NCBI RefSeq assembly: GCF_013359935.1
Contig: NZ_JABMCB010000192.1
Location: forward strand, 186,001-250,000
Reading direction: 5' to 3'
From: Paenibacillus xylanilyticus
Lineage (GTDB): Bacteria; Bacillota; Bacilli; Paenibacillales; Paenibacillaceae
DNA length: 64,000 bases
The notes beneath the pieces are model-generated. The model saw nothing but the letters and a program-made list of their open reading frames with translations. It was not told where the DNA came from and ran no database searches. Below are positions 60,195 through 64,000 of this stretch, piece by piece (positions within the stretch are counted from its first letter, which is position 1; each line of letters starts with the position of its first letter). Both the position numbers and the translations under genes were made by a program.

Positions 60195-61637
60195 TTAATA
60201 TTGTTTCATCTTGGAACGTACTCTCGGATCGATAAAGGCATACAACAGATCAACAATGACGTTAATGATGGAAATGGTAATCGCTGTATACACTACTCCG
60301 CCCATGATACTCGGAATATCAGGAATAAACTGCTTATCTACAATGTAACTGCCGAGTCCACTAATATTGAACACTTTCTCCGTTACGGCCGCTCCGCCGA
60401 GCATACCCCCGAATTGCAGTCCAACTACCGTTACGATGGGAATCAAGGCATTGCGTACCGCGTGTTTCAGCAGAACTTTTCGTTCGCTCAATCCTTTGGC
60501 GCGAGCCGTCATCACGTAATCCTCATGAATGACCTCCAATGTGGAAGAACGGGTCATCCGTGCCACGGCTGCTGTTAATCCCGTTCCCAGAACAATGGTT
60601 GGCATGATGATGGACAGCCAGTTCTGAGGATTAAATGTCGCGGGAAGCCACTGCATTTTGATCGAAAAGTTCAGGATGAAAATCAGTCCCTGCCAGAAGT
60701 TCGGAATCGACAATCCGATCAGGGCGATGAACATGAACGTGTAATCAAACAGCGAATTGGGCTTGATCGCCGAGATGATCCCGATCGGAAGTGCGATGAC
60801 AAGGGCGAGCAGCAGGGAGATGACAGCCAGCGTTAATGTAATCGGAAACTTTCTGGCAATGGTCGCTGTCACATCTTCATTTCCCGAAAAAGACTTACCC
60901 AGGTCAAACAGTGCAATTCCCTTAATATTGTTCCATAGCTGAACGAGATAGGGCTGATCCAGGCCGTATACATGATTAAAGGCTGCAATCTGCTCCTGTG
61001 TTGCCGTCTCTCCGAGAATGTTCGCTGCCGGGTTGAACGGGGACAGGTATAAGATGGTGAATACCAGTGTAGCTACGCCGAGAATGACGAAAACTGTCAT
61101 CAGTATTCTTTCGAATATGTACTTTAAATATGGATTGCCATAGACCAGCAGAATGATATACATCAGACAGCCCGGAATAATAGACAGGGTGAAAAACCAG
61201 GGTTTGTCTAATAGTGAATGGAACGTATCGGCCATGGTCAGGCGCTGTTCTCCTTGTTCCTGCAGCCTTCGTGACGTCCGTTCATTCAATTCTTTCCGGT
61301 AGGTCTCTTCCAGCCATTCCTCTGCCTGACGCTTGAATTCAATTTCACTGACCTGCTGCTGAAAGAAGCGATGTTTACGCCTCAGCTGTTCTTCTACTAT
61401 TGCTCGAAGCTTATCCCGGTAAGAAGAGGCAAGCATCTCCTGTTCTACCGCTCGCTCAGCGGATTGCCAGCCATCCTTTTGCCGTCTGGATTGCCACACG
61501 AGAAGCACAACCAGGTTGATCGGCAGACCCAGAATAAACAGAACATATCGATAGGAGGGATGAAGCAGCATTTTGCCATAAATAAAACTTACATACTGTA
61601 CAAACCGTGACGTTTTGCTGCCTACTGCAAGATTCAA
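60195..61637 (-). CDS. Peptide-type ABC permease (DppB-like) with N-terminal helix/coiled-coil extension
   Basis: The 480-aa protein carries about 165 residues ahead of the usual DppB start. These are a membrane helix (about 29-47), a highly charged helical stretch (about 51-133: EQLRRKHRFFQQQVSEIEFKRQAEEW) and a second helix (148-166). Then YIFERILMTVFVILGVATLVFTILYLSPFNP begins the standard permease, with ATQEQIAAFNHVYGLDQPYLVQ and the EAA loop MTARAKGLSERKVLLKHAVRNALIP. TTG 61637 fits GGAGG about ten bases upstream; ATG 61658 overlaps that site. It is first in its operon. Confidence 0.85.
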   Translation of the reverse strand: MNLAVGSKTSRFVQYVSFIYGKMLLHPSYRYVLFILGLPINLVVLLVWQSRRQKDGWQSAERAVEQEMLASSYRDKLRAIVEEQLRRKHRFFQQQVSEIEFKRQAEEWLEETYRKELNERTSRRLQEQGEQRLTMADTFHSLLDKPWFFTLSIIPGCLMYIILLVYGNPYLKYIFERILMTVFVILGVATLVFTILYLSPFNPAANILGETATQEQIAAFNHVYGLDQPYLVQLWNNIKGIALFDLGKSFSGNEDVTATIARKFPITLTLAVISLLLALVIALPIGIISAIKPNSLFDYTFMFIALIGLSIPNFWQGLIFILNFSIKMQWLPATFNPQNWLSIIMPTIVLGTGLTAAVARMTRSSTLEVIHEDYVMTARAKGLSERKVLLKHAVRNALIPIVTVVGLQFGGMLGGAAVTEKVFNISGLGSYIVDKQFIPDIPSIMGGVVYTAITISIINVIVDLLYAFIDPRVRSKMKQY

Positions 61638-61784
61638 ACCAAGCAAACCTCCTTTCATTCAGGTTTAAATTGCATTATTCCGATGGATATAGTATATATT
61701 ATTTAGGGTCTAGTTAATTGTCAAGGTATGGAATTGTATACATATACAGATGCGCCGTAAATATGGATGAAAGCAGGTGTTTAC
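61638..61784. promoter_or_regulatory. Divergent control region of the peptide-type transporter
   Basis: This 147-bp AT-rich spacer separates the permease operon from the fused ATPase gene and must hold both promoters. A small dyad GTATA-CA-TATAC lies near 61736-61747. No regulator gene is adjacent. Confidence 0.45.
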
Positions 61785-63530
61785 ATGCAGCCTTTGCTAA
61801 AAGTAAGTGATTTGTCCGTTTCTTTTCATTCCGGAGAGAGTGAATTTCAGGCGGTGCGGGACGTTAGTTTTGAAGTTCGAAAAGGGGAGACGCTGGGTAT
61901 TGTTGGAGAGTCAGGGAGCGGCAAAAGCGTAACTGCCCGTTCCATAATGAGGCTGCTTGCTTCCCCTCCATCTCAAATGAAGAAGGGCGAAATCCTGTTT
62001 CGTGGGGTCAATCTGGCGAATAAAACGCAAAAAGAGATGGAAAGCATTCGCGGCCGTGACATCGGCATGATCTTTCAGGATCCCATGAGCTCTCTTAATC
62101 CGACCATTAAAGTTGGAAAACAAATCTCGGAAAGCCTGATCAAGCATCAAAAGCTGTCCCGCAGGGAAGCGAAGAAGCAGGCCATTGCCATGCTCGAACT
62201 GGTCGGCATATCGCAGAGCGAGGCACGTTATAATCAGTATCCGCACGAGTTCTCGGGAGGCATGCGTCAAAGGGTCATGATTGCCATTGCGCTCGCTTGT
62301 CGTCCTGAGCTTCTTATTGCGGATGAACCAACGACTGCTCTGGACGTGACCATTCAGGCCCAGATTCTGAATCTGATGAAAGATATGCAGGAACAGCTGG
62401 GGACTTCCATCATCCTGATTACACATGACCTGGGGGTCGTTGCCGGGATGTGTGACCGTGTTGTTGTCATGAAAGAAGGACAGATTGTGGAATACGGGAC
62501 AACAGCCGAGATCTTTGCGAATCCGAAACACGAATATACATCCAGACTATTGAACGCCTTGCCGCGATTGGATGAGAAGAAGAAACCCAAGCCGGTTTCA
62601 TTGGTCCCTAGGGATCTGCAGGACGATCAGCCCCTGCTTGAGGTGAAATCCTTGCGGCAGCATTTTAATCTCGGTAAAGGCAATACACTGAAGGCAGTGA
62701 ATGATATCAGTTTTTATATCCGTCAAGGCGAGACACTGGGAGTCGTAGGAGAGTCTGGAAGCGGAAAATCCACGACAGGGCGTGCCATTTTGAGACTGCA
62801 TGAGCCTACAGGTGGGGATGTTTTATTCAAAGGTGTACCGCTGAATCGTCTGTCTGCCTCGGAAATGAAAACGATGAGACGGCATATGCAGATCATCTTC
62901 CAGGACCCCTATGCTTCGTTGAATCCGAAATTGAGAATTATGGACATTATCGGTGAAGCTCTTGATATTCACCAGCTGACCAAGAGTGCAGCGGAAAGAG
63001 AGAAGCGTGTGGAAGAACTGCTGGAGATGGTGGGTCTAGATCCATCACATGCCTTACGATACCCTCATGAGTTCTCCGGTGGTCAGAGACAAAGGATCGG
63101 CATTGCCCGGGCACTGGCTGTGGAACCTGAGTTCATTGTGTGCGATGAGCCGCTGTCTGCACTCGATGTGTCCATTCAGGCACAGATTGTACAGCTGCTT
63201 GAGGAATTGCAGCAGCGCCTTGGTCTGACCTATCTGTTTATTGCACACGACTTGTCCATGGTCAAACATATCAGTGATCGTGTCGCTGTGATGTACAACG
63301 GCAAAATTGTGGAGCTCGCTGAAAGTGAAGAGCTGTATTCCAATCCTCAGCATGCCTATACGAAGTCGCTTCTCTCGGCAATTCCGGTTCCTGATCCGGC
63401 TGTGGAAGCGAAGAAAAAACGGATTGTTTCAGAAGAAAGCGGCAGGGAGCAGCTTGCGGATCGTTACAATCTGGAGCAGTCCAAGTGGGTCGAGGTTACG
63501 GAAGGGCACTGGGTGGCTGTTTCGGGTTAG
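61785..63530 (+). CDS. Fused dual ATPase of a peptide-type ABC transporter (DppD-DppF fusion, GsiA-like)
   Basis: The 581-aa protein contains two complete ABC ATPase domains. Domain 1 has GESGSGKSVTARSI, the signature HEFSGGMRQRVMIAIAL and LLIADEPTTALDVTIQ. Domain 2 has GESGSGKSTTGRAIL, HEFSGGQRQRIGIARAL and FIVCDEPLSALDVSIQ. Each ends with the oligopeptide-type extension (ANPKHEYTSRLLNALP; SNPQHAYTKSLLSAIPVPDP). The two halves correspond to DppD and DppF. ATG 61785 has GCAGGTG upstream. It is divergent from the matching permease and binding protein operon. Confidence 0.92.
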   Translation: MQPLLKVSDLSVSFHSGESEFQAVRDVSFEVRKGETLGIVGESGSGKSVTARSIMRLLASPPSQMKKGEILFRGVNLANKTQKEMESIRGRDIGMIFQDPMSSLNPTIKVGKQISESLIKHQKLSRREAKKQAIAMLELVGISQSEARYNQYPHEFSGGMRQRVMIAIALACRPELLIADEPTTALDVTIQAQILNLMKDMQEQLGTSIILITHDLGVVAGMCDRVVVMKEGQIVEYGTTAEIFANPKHEYTSRLLNALPRLDEKKKPKPVSLVPRDLQDDQPLLEVKSLRQHFNLGKGNTLKAVNDISFYIRQGETLGVVGESGSGKSTTGRAILRLHEPTGGDVLFKGVPLNRLSASEMKTMRRHMQIIFQDPYASLNPKLRIMDIIGEALDIHQLTKSAAEREKRVEELLEMVGLDPSHALRYPHEFSGGQRQRIGIARALAVEPEFIVCDEPLSALDVSIQAQIVQLLEELQQRLGLTYLFIAHDLSMVKHISDRVAVMYNGKIVELAESEELYSNPQHAYTKSLLSAIPVPDPAVEAKKKRIVSEESGREQLADRYNLEQSKWVEVTEGHWVAVSG

Positions 63531-63560
63531 AGTCGAATAACAGTACTGAATCATACTGGT

Positions 63561-63611
63561 ATAAAAAAGAACCCCGGCAATGATCTCTGCAAGATCAACT
63601 GCTCGGGGTTC
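63561..63611 (-). terminator. Terminator of the right-edge gene
   Basis: On the minus strand GAACCCCG and CGGGGTTC (63604-63611 with 63569-63576) form the outer stem, with an inner GATCTTGCAGAGATC hairpin. TTTTTT follows. Confidence 0.85.
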
Positions 63612-63647
63612 AATCATGTGAAGTGCTCATTTACTTAAACGAACTGC

Positions 63648-64000
63648 TTATTTAAATTGTACGGATTTCTTGATGTTGTCGATTTCGGCTTTGCTTGCAT
63701 CATCCAAATAAGTGAAGATGAAGTTGAATGCATAACCGTCAATAATGGTGCTGTAGTAATCTTGCGTGATGGTTGTTCCGTCACCAGCATCCATCGTGAT
63801 TTGCATAACATCCATCTCTTTTCCGCCGATGGTTTCGGTTGTGATTTCTTTATAATCATAAGGGAACTGGCTGTCGACCATGAATTTCTTGGTTGCTTCC
63901 AGATAGTCTTTACCTGTACGAATACCTTGCAGCAGGCTGACTTTTTCAGCAATGGCCATAGCGGAAGGACCAACTTCCTGACCACCCAGCGGCAATTCGG
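63648..64000 (-). CDS. C-terminal part of an unidentified protein (partial)
   Basis: The frame is open to the right edge, so the start lies outside. About 117 residues are visible, including VSLLQGIRTGKDYLEATKKF, ITTETIGGKEMDVMQITMD and FNFIFTYLDDASKAEIDNIKKSVQFK. The pattern (a short beta-rich domain ending in a helix) resembles exported lipoproteins that measure a residual or stress response in Firmicutes, but no family can be named. A strong terminator follows. Confidence 0.6.
   Translation of the reverse strand, partial: ELPLGGQEVGPSAMAIAEKVSLLQGIRTGKDYLEATKKFMVDSQFPYDYKEITTETIGGKEMDVMQITMDAGDGTTITQDYYSTIIDGYAFNFIFTYLDDASKAEIDNIKKSVQFK

Overview
The window looks like a chromosome segment of a Paenibacillus-type Firmicute. 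This is inferred from moderate GC, strong Shine-Dalgarno sites, frequent TTG starts, a triple SLH surface anchor, and carbohydrate ABC importers that lack their own ATPase. No rRNA, tRNA, IS element, phage gene or CRISPR array was seen.

Layout. 1-12.8 kb: the 3' end of an unknown gene, a divergent SDR/MarR pair, a large SLH-anchored PHP-domain protein, an amidohydrolase-DUF554 unit with a TetR gene, and a ROK regulator followed by an MFS transporter. 12.8-16.4 kb: two tandem alpha/beta-hydrolase paralogues, one behind twin CGGAAC-N3-GTTCCG sites, then two frameshifted small genes. 16.4-24.7 kb: a 1056-aa GNAT fusion overlapping an amidohydrolase, mazEF, two related membrane proteins and a chemoreceptor. 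24.8-32 kb: an FAD amine oxidase diverging from a cluster of ArgH-like lyase, amidohydrolase and sugar-type ABC importer. 32-42 kb: a metallophosphoesterase remnant, a long palindromic element, and a LacI-controlled galactan locus (binding protein, two permeases, GH30, GH35) with four matching operators and a clear sigma-A promoter. 42-50 kb: housekeeping and small genes (GNAT, exonuclease III, lipase-like hydrolase, meso-diaminopimelate dehydrogenase, pentapeptide protein, flavin reductase, glutamate dehydrogenase). 50-56.7 kb: a GreA-like/KhtT/KhtU-type K+/H+ antiporter operon with an attenuator-like leader, PhzF, a quinone oxidoreductase, a cyclase, and a small gene with a LexA box inside its promoter. 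56.8-63.5 kb: a peptide-type ABC transporter.

The strongest candidate for something undescribed is that last transporter. Its binding lipoprotein appears to be a circular permutation of the family 5 fold, with the C-lobe block before the N-lobe block. Both permeases carry extra N-terminal membrane domains, and the two ATPases are fused in one divergent gene. Other notable points are a conserved-looking 106-nt palindrome, a four-stem RNA candidate at 42.7 kb, a terminator/antiterminator pair ahead of the antiporter operon, and two genes whose only well-placed start codons are ATA and ATC.

All calls come from reading sequence and recalling family motifs. No database search, folding program or alignment was run.
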